A stretch of DNA of 34,995 nt from an uncultured Flavobacteriaceae bacterium (GCA_905479065.1 CAJQLB010000035.1:1-34995), one strand, 5' to 3'; shown: positions 25,663-32,695, numbered from the stretch's first letter. The notes: generated by a model from the letters alone, not told the origin. Made by a program: numbers and translations.

Positions 25663-25766
25663 TGGGAGATGCTAATCTGATAAGCTAAATAAATTATATT
25701 TAATATAGCGCAGCCACATAAGATAATAATGATGTAAAAGACGAAATTATTATGTTTTTTGGTCAT
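25659..25766 (-). CDS. Putative single-span membrane peptide, 35 residues
   Basis: The sequence opens with MTKKHNN, followed by one long hydrophobic helix (FVFYIIIILCGCAILNIIYLAY) and a short polar tail, so the N-terminus is positive and probably cytoplasmic. The frame extends upstream to an ATG at 25886, but that part would run through the palindrome and -7 element at 25830-25879, so I prefer the internal ATG at 25766. A predicted start site near 25826 gives a leader of about 60 bases. Function unknown; tiny membrane subunits or toxin-like peptides look alike. Confidence 0.4.
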   Translation of the reverse strand: MTKKHNNFVFYIIIILCGCAILNIIYLAYQISISH

Positions 25767-25829
25767 TGCTGAGTGTTGATCAATTAAAGATAAAATATTA
25801 TTTACATAAATGTGGTTTATTATTATAAA

Positions 25830-25879
25830 TAAACGTAAGATGTTTTCGTGATTATAAAACATGACATTTGTCATGTTTT
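25830..25879 (-). promoter_or_regulatory. Fnr-type operator and promoter of the 35-residue membrane peptide
   Basis: A perfect palindrome at 25856-25879 has 11-base arms (AAAACATGACA and its complement) around TT; its core is ATGAC-N4-GTCAT. On the minus strand TACGTTTA (25830-25837, one mismatch to TAnnTTTG) is centred 34 bases from the palindrome centre, the class II activator spacing. Confidence 0.55.
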
Positions 25880-25999
25880 CTTGCAAATAGATAATTTACC
25901 TTGTAAGCTTATTTAGGAATTATTTTTTATTGTAAAGATGGATGTTGATTTCTTTGTCGATATTGATTATATTTTAATTTCTTAGAAGAGCGGTGAAAC

Positions 26000-26077
26000 A
26001 TGAAAAAAACAATTGTAATCTTTATTGCCATGTTGGCTTTTGTTTTCCTTCAATTGACGCTATTTCTAAAAAAATAA
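26000..26077 (+). CDS. Putative single-span membrane peptide, 25 residues
   Basis: ATG to TAA, 25 residues: two lysines, about 19 hydrophobic residues (IVIFIAMLAFVFLQLTLFL) and two closing lysines. The layout is that of a minimal transmembrane peptide. Upstream, TTTG near 25953 followed after about 18 bases by TAATTTCT is a poor promoter candidate. Function unknown. Confidence 0.35.
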   Translation: MKKTIVIFIAMLAFVFLQLTLFLKK

Positions 26078-26138
26078 TGTAACGTTCTATGAGTCAATAG
26101 AACTAAAAACAAATATTCGTTTTTTCAATTTTTTTAAG

Positions 26139-26185
26139 AACATGATATTTGTCATATTGTAAGCAAGGCAATTACAATATATTTG
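26139..26185 (+). promoter_or_regulatory. Fnr-type operator and promoter in front of hairpin R1
   Basis: ATGAT-ATTT-GTCAT (26142-26155, one mismatch between arms) is a near copy of the perfect palindrome at 25856, sharing the ATTT centre. TATATTTG (26178-26185), an exact -7 element, is centred 33 bases downstream. Transcription would start near 26191 and reach hairpin R1 within about 25 bases. Confidence 0.6.
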
Positions 26186-26213
26186 ATGGATAGTTAATTA
26201 TTATGTTAAGAGT

Positions 26214-26257
26214 GAAGCCTCTTGTATAGTGTTCGCAGACATTATGCTTGAGGCTTT
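26214..26257 (+). ncRNA. Hairpin R1, candidate small RNA
   Basis: Basal stem AAGCCTC (26215-26221) with GAGGCTT (26250-26256), a 2x2 TT/TT internal loop, an inner 9-bp stem (26224-26232 with 26239-26247, two G-U) and hexaloop TCGCAG (26233-26238). It follows an Fnr-type promoter. The loop and basal stem recur in R2 and R3. Only three T follow, so this is a weak terminator at best. Confidence 0.5.
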
Positions 26258-26370
26258 CATGGTTGTTTGGTTAAAAATTGAACAAAAGATACCATTTATA
26301 TGTATTTTGTAACCATCGCTACAAATAAAAAGGAATAAAACCATTACTAAATTTACCTTTGAATAGTAAA

Positions 26371-26408
26371 AGCCTCAAACATTTCCCTGCGCGGATCAAT
26401 TTAAGGCT
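26371..26408 (-). ncRNA. Hairpin R2, candidate small RNA
   Basis: Basal stem AGCCT (26371-26375) with AGGCT (26404-26408), one C/A mismatch, AAA/TTT (26377-26379 with 26400-26402), an internal loop, TCC/GGA (26384-26386 with 26393-26395) and loop CTGCGC on +, that is GCGCAG on -. A 15-base leader (26442-26456) is identical to that of R3. The predicted promoter at 26476-26519 reads into it. Confidence 0.5.
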
Positions 26409-26441
26409 CTCGTTGCTATTAATCAAAAAAGGAATAATTAT

Positions 26442-26456
26442 TAGTCCCAGCTAAAT
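26442..26456 (-). repeat. 15-base repeat, copy 1 (leader of R2)
   Basis: TAGTCCCAGCTAAAT on + is identical to 26590-26604, 148 bases away. On the minus strand each copy lies 17-34 bases before its hairpin (R2 and R3). Confidence 0.85.
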
Positions 26457-26475
26457 TTTTTCCTAAATGATAAAG

Positions 26476-26519
26476 CAAAGATAAGAATATTTTCACAGTA
26501 TTATGTAACATAAGTTACA
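26476..26519 (-). promoter_or_regulatory. GTAAC-N4-GTTAC operator and promoter reading into R2
   Basis: The perfect palindrome TGTAAC-ATAA-GTTACA (26504-26519) has Fnr geometry. On the minus strand TATCTTTG (26476-26483), an exact -7 element, is centred 32 bases from the palindrome centre. Transcription would start near 26469 and run through the 15-base leader into R2. Confidence 0.55.
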
Positions 26520-26531
26520 ATATTACAGAGT

Positions 26532-26572
26532 AAAGCCTCCATTTATCACTGCGCTGATAATATGAAGGCTTT
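26532..26572 (-). ncRNA. Hairpin R3, candidate small RNA
   Basis: Basal stem AAAGCCT (26532-26538) with AGGCTTT (26566-26572), one C/A mismatch as in R2, CAT/ATG with a one-base bulge, TTATCA/TGATAA (26543-26548 with 26555-26560) and loop CTGCGC on +, GCGCAG on -. The 15-base leader copy is at 26590-26604. A TATATTTA (26623-26630, -, one mismatch) may be its -7 element; no clear Fnr site precedes it. Confidence 0.5.
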
Positions 26573-26589
26573 TAGATTTATAGTTTTAC

Positions 26590-26604
26590 TAGTCCCAGCT
26601 AAAT
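26590..26604 (-). repeat. 15-base repeat, copy 2 (leader of R3)
   Basis: Identical to 26442-26456. It lies 17 bases before the basal stem of R3 on the minus strand. Confidence 0.85.
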
Positions 26605-26634
26605 ACTACTATAATCATAATTTAAATATACATT

Positions 26635-26681
26635 AAAAAAGTTAGTTCATGTAACATTTCCCAAAGAAATTAACTTTTTTT
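26635..26681 (+). terminator. Terminator-like hairpin downstream of R3
   Basis: AAAAAAGTTA (26635-26644) pairs with TAACTTTTTT (26671-26680), with a 26-base loop that can pair two bases further, and a T run to 26681. The stem is AT-rich and the loop long, so strength is doubtful. It could end a plus-strand transcript starting at 26191. Confidence 0.35.
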
Positions 26682-26805
26682 GCGTCTTATCGCCTTATTA
26701 AGTTCATTCATCTACATCAATTCGTTTTTTATCGGCTTGTTTTTGACAAAACACTTAAACTAAAAAGAAAATAATGTCATTAATTCAGGGCACGTTTCGT
26801 GACAA

Positions 26806-26848
26806 AAAGTCTCCATCCAAAAATAAGTAGTTCAATTTTTGAGGCTTT
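26806..26848 (+). repeat. Hairpin R4, possible divergent member of the R family
   Basis: AAAGTCTC (26806-26813) pairs with GAGGCTTT (26841-26848) over 8 bp with one G-T, and AAAAAT (26819-26824) with ATTTTT (26835-26840). The loop lacks the CGCAG motif. The following GAGGCTTTACTC repeats the flank seen at R3 (minus strand). Confidence 0.35.
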
Positions 26849-27065
26849 ACTCAGATCAAGTCGCTTTTTCGTATAACTAGGGAGTAATGTTTTGTTAATT
26901 GTTGCTAATAATATAAAGCATTGTTTCTTCATGTGTTATAATATTGTTCTCATGTAAAAATAGTAATTAATATCATGCGATGAGGCGCAATAAAATTTAT
27001 TACAAGGTTTGCGTATTTAAGGCTATATAGTTGTTGGTTTTCTTTTTATATTCGCTAAAAAAACG

Positions 27066-28004
27066 ATGAGTTTTTTATTCGTTATTCTTGGATTTATATC
27101 TCTTGTTATTGGAGGAGAATTTTTGGTTAGAGCGTCGGTTGGGTTATCGTTCAAATTAAGCATATCAAAATTCGTTATCGGTATGACCGTCGTTTCATTT
27201 GCTACTTCAGTTCCAGAGTTGTTGGTAAGTCTCAATGCTGCTCTTAATGGATCTCCAGCCATAGCGATTAATAATGTTATTGGATCTAATGTTGCGAACA
27301 TTGGATTAGTTTTAGGGATAACAGCTATTGTAGGCAATATTTCCGTTAGTAAAACATTTTATCAATTGAATTGGCCTGCCATGATGCTCTTTTCAGGTAT
27401 GTTGTATTATTTTTTAAGTAATGACAATAAATTAGATTCAACTGAGGGACTCATGTTATTTGGCATGTTGCTATTGTTTTTAATAATCTTACTTCGTAAA
27501 GCAAAAAAGGAAGCCTATGTTGACGAGGTTAATGAAACTTTAGCAATGGTATCATTTTTTAAAATAGTTGTTTGGTTGCTTATTGGTGGGATTGCTCTGT
27601 TTTTTGGGTCGCATTGGTTGGTAAAGGGTGCCATTGATGTAGCTCAAATTTTCGGTGTGAGTGAAGCGGTAATATCTGTTTCTGTGATAGCTATTGGCAC
27701 CAGTGTTCCTGAACTCGCTGCCTCCGTAATCGCTGCAGCAAAACATGAAAAATCGATTTCTTTGGGTAATTTGATTGGGTCTAATATTTTTAATATTGGA
27801 TCTGTATTAGGTTTAACATCAATGATTAAAACTATTGAAGTGACAGAGCCGGAGATTCTTACTCGAGATATTTTTTGGATGATTGCATTTTCTGCGGTAT
27901 TAGTTCCTTTAATTTTAATACCTAAAAAGCATCAAATAACCCGTGTTAATGGTTTTATGTTGACTGTTAGTTATGGTTTTTTTATAATTCTAATTTTTAC
28001 TTGA
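27066..28004 (+). CDS. K+-independent-type Na+/Ca2+ antiporter of the YrbG family
   Basis: The 312-residue inner-membrane protein has about ten helices in two inverted repeats, each with the CaCA alpha motifs: SFATSVPELLVS and NNVIGSNVANIG in the first half, AIGTSVPELAAS and GNLIGSNIFNIG in the second. The Glu in each SVPEL and the Asn/Ser of GSN bind the cation. It exports Ca2+ in exchange for Na+ (family knowledge; YrbG itself is poorly characterised and ion choice here is not proven). It is monocistronic, facing GSII across a shared terminator. Confidence 0.93.
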   Translation: MSFLFVILGFISLVIGGEFLVRASVGLSFKLSISKFVIGMTVVSFATSVPELLVSLNAALNGSPAIAINNVIGSNVANIGLVLGITAIVGNISVSKTFYQLNWPAMMLFSGMLYYFLSNDNKLDSTEGLMLFGMLLLFLIILLRKAKKEAYVDEVNETLAMVSFFKIVVWLLIGGIALFFGSHWLVKGAIDVAQIFGVSEAVISVSVIAIGTSVPELAASVIAAAKHEKSISLGNLIGSNIFNIGSVLGLTSMIKTIEVTEPEILTRDIFWMIAFSAVLVPLILIPKKHQITRVNGFMLTVSYGFFIILIFT

Positions 28005-28013
28005 TTAAATCAA

Positions 28014-28046
28014 AAAAAAAGTCTTGAAAATATTTCAAGACTTTTT
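28014..28046. terminator. Bidirectional terminator between antiporter and GSII genes
   Basis: Perfect 14-bp stem AAAAAGTCTTGAAA and complement with a 3-base loop. A and T runs on both sides make it active in both directions. Confidence 0.9.
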
Positions 28047-28068
28047 GATATAATTAAGGGTAGTGGGG

Positions 28069-29085
28069 TTAAATCTTCGCAGATTTTACGGTTTTTATAA
28101 TTCTTCCTGCTATTTTATAAGGGTCACCGTTTGATGCTGGACGACGATCTTCTAGCCAGCCTTTCCATCCTTTTTCAACAGTAATAATTGGAATTCTTAT
28201 GGAGGCTCCTCTATCGGATATACCATAACTAAAGTCGTGAATTGACGCTGTTTCGTGTAGTCCAGTTAGTCTTTGATCATTGAATTCTCCATATACTGCA
28301 ATGTGTTCCTTCACAACGGATCTAAATGATTCGCAAATCTTTTCATAAATTTCTTGAGAACCACATGTTCTGAGTGTCGTGTTTGAAAAATTAGCATGCA
28401 TTCCAGAGCCATTCCAATCCATGTCCTTGCCCAAGGGTTTAGGGTGGTATTCAATATAATACCCATATTGTTCAGTCAGTCGATCTAATAAGTACCGTGC
28501 AATCCAAATTTCATCACCAGCTTTTTTGGCACCTTTAGCAAATAATTGAAATTCCCATTGACCAGAAGCAACTTCTTGATTTATTCCCTCAAAATTTAAA
28601 CCAGCTTCGATACATAAATCTGCATGTTCTTCAACCAAATCTCTTCCATGCGTATTTTTACCACCTACAGAACAATAATACATACCCTGTGGAGCGGGGT
28701 AGCCACCAATTGGAAAACCAAGAGGAAGTTGTGTTCTTGTATCCATGATAAAATACTCTTGCTCAAATCCAAACCAAAAGTCGTTATCTTCATCTTCAAT
28801 TGTTGCTCTTCCGTTTGACTCGTGTGGAGTTCCATCAGCATTTAAGACTTCAGTCATAACAAGGTAGCCATTGTTTCTCGCAGGATCAGGGTATATGGCA
28901 ACGGGTTTTAGTAAACAATCTGAGGAACCGCCTTCTGCTTGCTTTGTCGAGCTTCCGTCAAATGACCAAACAGGGCAGTCTTCTAATTTTCCACTAAAAT
29001 TATCTTCAACCTTAGTTTTGCTTCTCATATTTTGAGTTGGTTTGTAACCATCTAACCAGATATATTCTAATTTTGATTTACTCAT
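28069..29085 (-). CDS. glnII: Glutamine synthetase, type II (eukaryotic-like)
   Basis: It makes glutamine from glutamate, ammonia and ATP. The 338 residues start with the beta-grasp domain (LEYIWLDGYKPTQNMRSKTKV, then WSFDGSSTKQAEGGSSD, where DGSS contacts the neighbouring active site). The catalytic domain has FGFEQEYFI (metal Glu), INQEVASGQWEFQ (metal Glu pair), DWNGSGMHANFS and the closing SIRIP and DRRPASNGDPYKIAGRI. The short length and these motifs mark GSII rather than the 470-residue GSI. It diverges from the GSIII gene with 187 bases between, and has a good predicted promoter. Confidence 0.96.
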   Translation of the reverse strand: MSKSKLEYIWLDGYKPTQNMRSKTKVEDNFSGKLEDCPVWSFDGSSTKQAEGGSSDCLLKPVAIYPDPARNNGYLVMTEVLNADGTPHESNGRATIEDEDNDFWFGFEQEYFIMDTRTQLPLGFPIGGYPAPQGMYYCSVGGKNTHGRDLVEEHADLCIEAGLNFEGINQEVASGQWEFQLFAKGAKKAGDEIWIARYLLDRLTEQYGYYIEYHPKPLGKDMDWNGSGMHANFSNTTLRTCGSQEIYEKICESFRSVVKEHIAVYGEFNDQRLTGLHETASIHDFSYGISDRGASIRIPIITVEKGWKGWLEDRRPASNGDPYKIAGRIIKTVKSAKI

Positions 29086-29111
29086 ATTGGTGTTTTTAAA
29101 AATTTAAGTTG

Positions 29112-29142
29112 CAAATATGCTAAATTTTGAATTTGTTTCAAA
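29112..29142 (-). promoter_or_regulatory. Promoter of the GSII gene
   Basis: On the minus strand TTTG (29142-29139), a 19-base spacer and CATATTTG (29119-29112, one mismatch to TAnnTTTG). The start site is expected about 20 bases before the ATG. Confidence 0.5.
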
Positions 29143-29272
29143 AAAAAGAGGGTTAATTTGACAATAATGTTATCAACAATTACTTATACCCTATTTTTTA
29201 CGGGGTTTAATGGTTAATAATTTAATTTTATTTAAATTTACCCCATAAATTTTATCAAATCAACACCTCATT

Positions 29273-31459
29273 ATGTCAAGTTTAAGATTTCACGCAATTA
29301 AAGAATCTCTTAATAGAAGCCCCTTAAAGGTTATAGAAAAAGGACGTCGTTCTGCAATTTACGGTTCTAATGTGTTCAATGATAGTACCATGCGACAGTC
29401 ATTAACAAAGGATGCTTATAAAAGTGTTAAAGATGCCATGGAAAAAGGCTCAAAAATTGATAGAAGTATTGCTGACCAAATAGCTTCAGCAATGAAAGAT
29501 TGGGCGCTTTCAAAAGGAGTTACGCACTACACACATTGGTTCCAACCTTTAACAGGTGCAACAGCCGAAAAACATGATGCTTTTTTTGAAACGATTGGAA
29601 ACGGTATGGCTGTTGAAAATTTTGGAGGAAATCAGTTGGTTCAACAAGAACCAGATGCATCCTCTTTTCCCAATGGCGGTATTAGAAATACTTTTGAAGC
29701 AAGAGGATATACAGCATGGGATCCAACCTCACCGGCTTTTATTTATGAAACTACGTTATGTATACCCACAGTTTTCGTTTCTTACACGGGAGAGGCATTA
29801 GATTATAAAACTCCTTTATTAAGAGCGCTTCAAGCTGTCGATCATGCAGCAGTGGCTGTTGCTAAGTATTTTGATAAAAATGTAAAAAAGGTAAATGCAT
29901 CATTAGGATGGGAACAAGAGTATTTTTTGGTTGACTCTGCTTTGGTTGCAGCAAGACCAGATTTGATATTAACAGGAAGAACTTTAATTGGTCATTCCTC
30001 GGCAAAGGGACAGCAGCTTGATGATCATTATTTTGGGACCATTCCAAATCGTGCTATGTCATTCATGCGTGATCTTGAAAATGAGTGTATGTTGTTGGGA
30101 ATTCCAGTAAAAACAAGACATAATGAAGTAGCTCCCAACCAATTTGAATTAGCTCCCATATTTGATGAAGCAAACCTCGCTGTAGATCATAATTCATTGC
30201 TTATGGATGTAATGGATAAAATTGCTGATCGCCACAAATTTAAGGTGCTTTTTCATGAAAAACCCTTTGCAGGAGTCAATGGGTCAGGTAAGCATAATAA
30301 TTGGAGTTTGAGTACAAATACTGGAGTTAATTTACTAAGTCCTGGAAAAACTCCCATGAGCAATTTGCAATTTTTAACTTTTTTTGTTAATACAATAAAG
30401 GCAGTAAATGACTATGAGGATTTGTTAAGGGCTTCTATTGCCAGCGCGAGTAATGATCATCGGTTAGGTGCCAATGAAGCGCCTCCAGCCATCATGTCGG
30501 TGTTTATTGGAGAGCAACTAACAAAGGTGCTAAATGAACTTGAAGGTGTAACAAAGGGGAAATTATCACCAAAAGAAAAAACAGACTTGAAATTAAATGT
30601 CGTTGGTAAAATTCCAGAAATTTTGTTGGATAATACTGATAGAAATAGAACGTCTCCTTTTGCTTTTACAGGGAATAAGTTCGAATTTAGGGCTGTTGGT
30701 TCTACTGCCAACTGTGCAAATCCAATGACTGTTCTTAACTCAATAATGGCAAAACAGTTAATTGATTTTAAGACAGAGGTCGACAAGCTTATTGTTGGTA
30801 AGGATATGAAAAAAGATGATGCTATTTTTAATGTCCTTCGTGAGTATATTAAGACTTCAAAAAGAATATTATTTGAGGGAAATGGTTATGGTAGTGCATG
30901 GGAAAAAGAAGCTAAAAAACGTAAATTAAGTAATAATAAAACAACACCTGAAGCATTGAAGGTGCGTGTTTCAGAAAAATGTGTGCAATTATTTGAAGTA
31001 TTAGGAGTGATGAATGCCACTGAAATCCATGCACGCTATGAAATTGAAATTGAAGAATATGCTCTAAGAATTCAAATTGAAGGTCGAGTTTTGGGAGATA
31101 TAGCAAGGAATCATGTCATTCCAACGGCTGTTAAATATCAAAACATTTTAATAGAAAATGTTCAAGGACTCAAAAATATTTACGGAAAGGATTTTAAAAG
31201 TTTTGCAAAAGAACAACTTAAGCTTGTTGAAGATATTTCGAAACATATTGAACTTATAAATTCGGGAGTTACTATTATGACTAATGAACGCAAAAAAGCA
31301 AATAGAATAGAAAACTCCATAAAACGCGCAAATGTTTATTGTAACAAAATTAAACCTTACTTCGAGCAAATTAGATATAGTTGCGATAAACTAGAATTAT
31401 TAATAGATGATGAACTCTGGCCACTAACAAAATACAGAGAATTACTTTTCACAAAATAG
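29273..31459 (+). CDS. glnN: Glutamine synthetase, type III
   Basis: The 728-residue protein is the large dodecameric GS typical of Bacteroidota and cyanobacteria. It opens SSLRFHAIKE, then has FGSNVFN-like YGSNVFNDSTM, THYTHWFQPLTGATAEKHDAF (family signature), ASLGWEQEYFLVD (metal Glu), RHNEVAPNQFELAPIFDEANLAVDHN, NGSGKHNNWSLSTNTGVNLL, and NRTSPFAFTGNKFEFRAVGS. A C-terminal helical part of about 180 residues (ALRIQIEGRVLGDIARNHVIPTAV) is specific to GSIII. The GSII gene lies divergently upstream, so the shared intergenic region likely carries nitrogen control, though I see no clear operator. Confidence 0.97.
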   Translation: MSSLRFHAIKESLNRSPLKVIEKGRRSAIYGSNVFNDSTMRQSLTKDAYKSVKDAMEKGSKIDRSIADQIASAMKDWALSKGVTHYTHWFQPLTGATAEKHDAFFETIGNGMAVENFGGNQLVQQEPDASSFPNGGIRNTFEARGYTAWDPTSPAFIYETTLCIPTVFVSYTGEALDYKTPLLRALQAVDHAAVAVAKYFDKNVKKVNASLGWEQEYFLVDSALVAARPDLILTGRTLIGHSSAKGQQLDDHYFGTIPNRAMSFMRDLENECMLLGIPVKTRHNEVAPNQFELAPIFDEANLAVDHNSLLMDVMDKIADRHKFKVLFHEKPFAGVNGSGKHNNWSLSTNTGVNLLSPGKTPMSNLQFLTFFVNTIKAVNDYEDLLRASIASASNDHRLGANEAPPAIMSVFIGEQLTKVLNELEGVTKGKLSPKEKTDLKLNVVGKIPEILLDNTDRNRTSPFAFTGNKFEFRAVGSTANCANPMTVLNSIMAKQLIDFKTEVDKLIVGKDMKKDDAIFNVLREYIKTSKRILFEGNGYGSAWEKEAKKRKLSNNKTTPEALKVRVSEKCVQLFEVLGVMNATEIHARYEIEIEEYALRIQIEGRVLGDIARNHVIPTAVKYQNILIENVQGLKNIYGKDFKSFAKEQLKLVEDISKHIELINSGVTIMTNERKKANRIENSIKRANVYCNKIKPYFEQIRYSCDKLELLIDDELWPLTKYRELLFTK

Positions 31460-32017
31460 CAGCATATTAAGCACATAATTACTGTCTCAAAACAGAAGTG
31501 TTGAGAAATCAGTTATTGGCCGAAACTAGGGCTAGCAATTGTGATGACACCATTTATTTAAACGGTTTAACTAATAAATTTACTATTTATCGAAATTCAC
31601 GCTTTAACCTCATCAATATCAAAGTTTTAAAGTCCGAGGCATGATTTTTTTTTGTATTTTAGCTTCGCTATTAATCTATTTTTAAAATGAAGAAGTTTAT
31701 CTTAAGTGTCATTGCTTTGATGCTTGTGACGCTAATTACATCCCTCGATTCTTACAATAACGTTGACAAAAAAGTTTCACAAGACATCGCTATCAATACT
31801 GAAAAAACGGTCAATGTTACTCCGTAATCAAGTTTATAAAAGTATAAATTCGAGTCTGTAATACGGTTACAGTGCAAATAATTGCATCTATGATAATCTG
31901 TATTATCCCGTGTTCACATAACCTCCTTGCTTTTAAATTCATCTGTATTTATTATATTCGTTGCCCCATCAATCTTAATTGAATTTATATTATCTGCTTG
32001 ACATAATGTAAATTACC
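31460..32017. other. Intergenic region between GSIII and the barrel protein
   Basis: It holds a hairpin just after glnN (31481-31513: ACTG/CAGT, CTCAA/TTGAG and AC/GT pairs, loop AGAA; no T run), the small secreted-peptide ORF at 31687-31827, and two adjacent palindromes (31856-31872, CTGTAA-N5-TTACAG; 31873-31886, TGCAA-N4-TTGCA). TATATTCG near 31956 is one mismatch from a -7 element and could serve the barrel gene. Confidence 0.5.
31687..31827 (+). CDS. Small secreted peptide, 46 residues
   Basis: ATG to TAA, 46 residues. It starts MKKFILSVIALMLVTLITSL, a full signal-peptide pattern, followed by a short polar mature part (SYNNVDKKVSQDIAINTEK). TATTTTAG upstream is one mismatch from the -7 consensus and follows a T-rich run. 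Small exported peptides of this kind are frequent in flavobacteria; function unknown. Too short for usual gene callers but has a clear signal and start. Confidence 0.5.
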   Translation: MKKFILSVIALMLVTLITSLDSYNNVDKKVSQDIAINTEKTVNVTP

Positions 32018-32695
32018 ATGGCGAATAACTATTTTTGGCATTTAATTTTTATTACTTTACTTTTTACAATTAGTAATTATTCTGCTGCCCAAACTCAAGA
32101 AAATACATCTGTTAAAGTATCAAAACGATTAATCCGTCAAGTGGATTTACGTGGGAAAAATGCACTTTCTGTTGGCATTGGTACATCAATTATGAATGGA
32201 GATTTTAACAATCCTATTTCTGAACTGTATTATCATGTTGGTTATAAACGGTTTTTAGGTTCTTCTTTTGCAATTAATTTTGGATTTCATAAGTTCAACT
32301 TGGCTTTTAAAGACGTTTACAATGAAGGTTTTATGTCATATGATATTGATTTAGAGTGGTACTTGTCTCCTTCAAAAAAGCTTTCTCCATTTGTATATGG
32401 CGGTGTAGGCTATCATGCTGCCAATTATTTTGAAACTAACGAGATTAAGCTTCAGTTTGGAGTAGGTTTTGAATACTTGCTTACAGAAAGAGTTGGAATG
32501 AAGTTTTTTGGTAATTATAATAGGTTTAATACAGATGATGTTGAGGGATTGATTTTTGGACAATCTGATGATGCCTATTGGAGGTTTGCCATTGGTCTAA
32601 ATATTTATTTTGGAAATTATTTAGCACCTGAGAAACGTCAAAAAAATATACCGACAATAATTAATTCAAATCAACTAAGCGAGGATTATAAATAA
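32018..32695 (+). CDS. Outer membrane beta-barrel protein (8-strand type)
   Basis: The 225-residue protein has a signal peptide ending near AAQTQE (about residue 25). The mature part shows alternating strands with aromatic ends: LSVGIGTSIMNGDF, YHVGYKRFLGSSFAINFGFHKF, MSYDIDLEWYL, KLSPFVYGGVGYHA, EIKLQFGVGFEYLL, VGMKFFGNYNRFN, and RFAIGLNIYFG closing the barrel. This fits the OmpA-like/outer-membrane beta-barrel (OMP_b-brl) group. A short polar tail follows. Function unknown. purM begins 44 bases downstream and could be co-transcribed. Confidence 0.8.
   Translation: MANNYFWHLIFITLLFTISNYSAAQTQENTSVKVSKRLIRQVDLRGKNALSVGIGTSIMNGDFNNPISELYYHVGYKRFLGSSFAINFGFHKFNLAFKDVYNEGFMSYDIDLEWYLSPSKKLSPFVYGGVGYHAANYFETNEIKLQFGVGFEYLLTERVGMKFFGNYNRFNTDDVEGLIFGQSDDAYWRFAIGLNIYFGNYLAPEKRQKNIPTIINSNQLSEDYK

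Larger units (their letters stand above)
25019..27065. other. Gene-poor 2-kb accessory region downstream of tRNA-Arg
   Basis: No ORF of normal length lies here. Read left to right it holds: a recombinase-like relic (25105-25281, -); tiny ORFs at 25330, 25483 and 25564 (+); a 35-codon membrane-peptide ORF on - (25659-25766); a perfect palindrome (25856-25879); a 25-codon membrane-peptide ORF at 26000 (+); Fnr-type sites at 26139-26160 and 26504-26519; three related hairpins (R1-R3) and a looser fourth (26806-26848); and a terminator-like hairpin at 26635-26681. An 18-codon ORF at 26774-26830 overlaps the fourth hairpin. The 26848-27065 part shows nothing I can name. Confidence 0.6.

Noticed and set aside
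25767-25886. Upstream ATG (25886) for the membrane peptide
   Set aside because: The extension would be encoded across the palindrome and -7 element and lacks typical coding character; the internal ATG is preferred.
26214-26572. Hairpins R1-R3 as integron attC sites
   Set aside because: Paired arms and bulges look superficially similar, but there is no GTTRRRY core, no integrase gene and no cassettes between them.
26214-26604. CRISPR array
   Set aside because: Only two or three diverged repeats on mixed strands with irregular spacing and no cas genes.
27023-27337. 104-codon minus-strand ORF over the start of the antiporter gene
   Set aside because: It is the antisense shadow of a clear CaCA-family gene.
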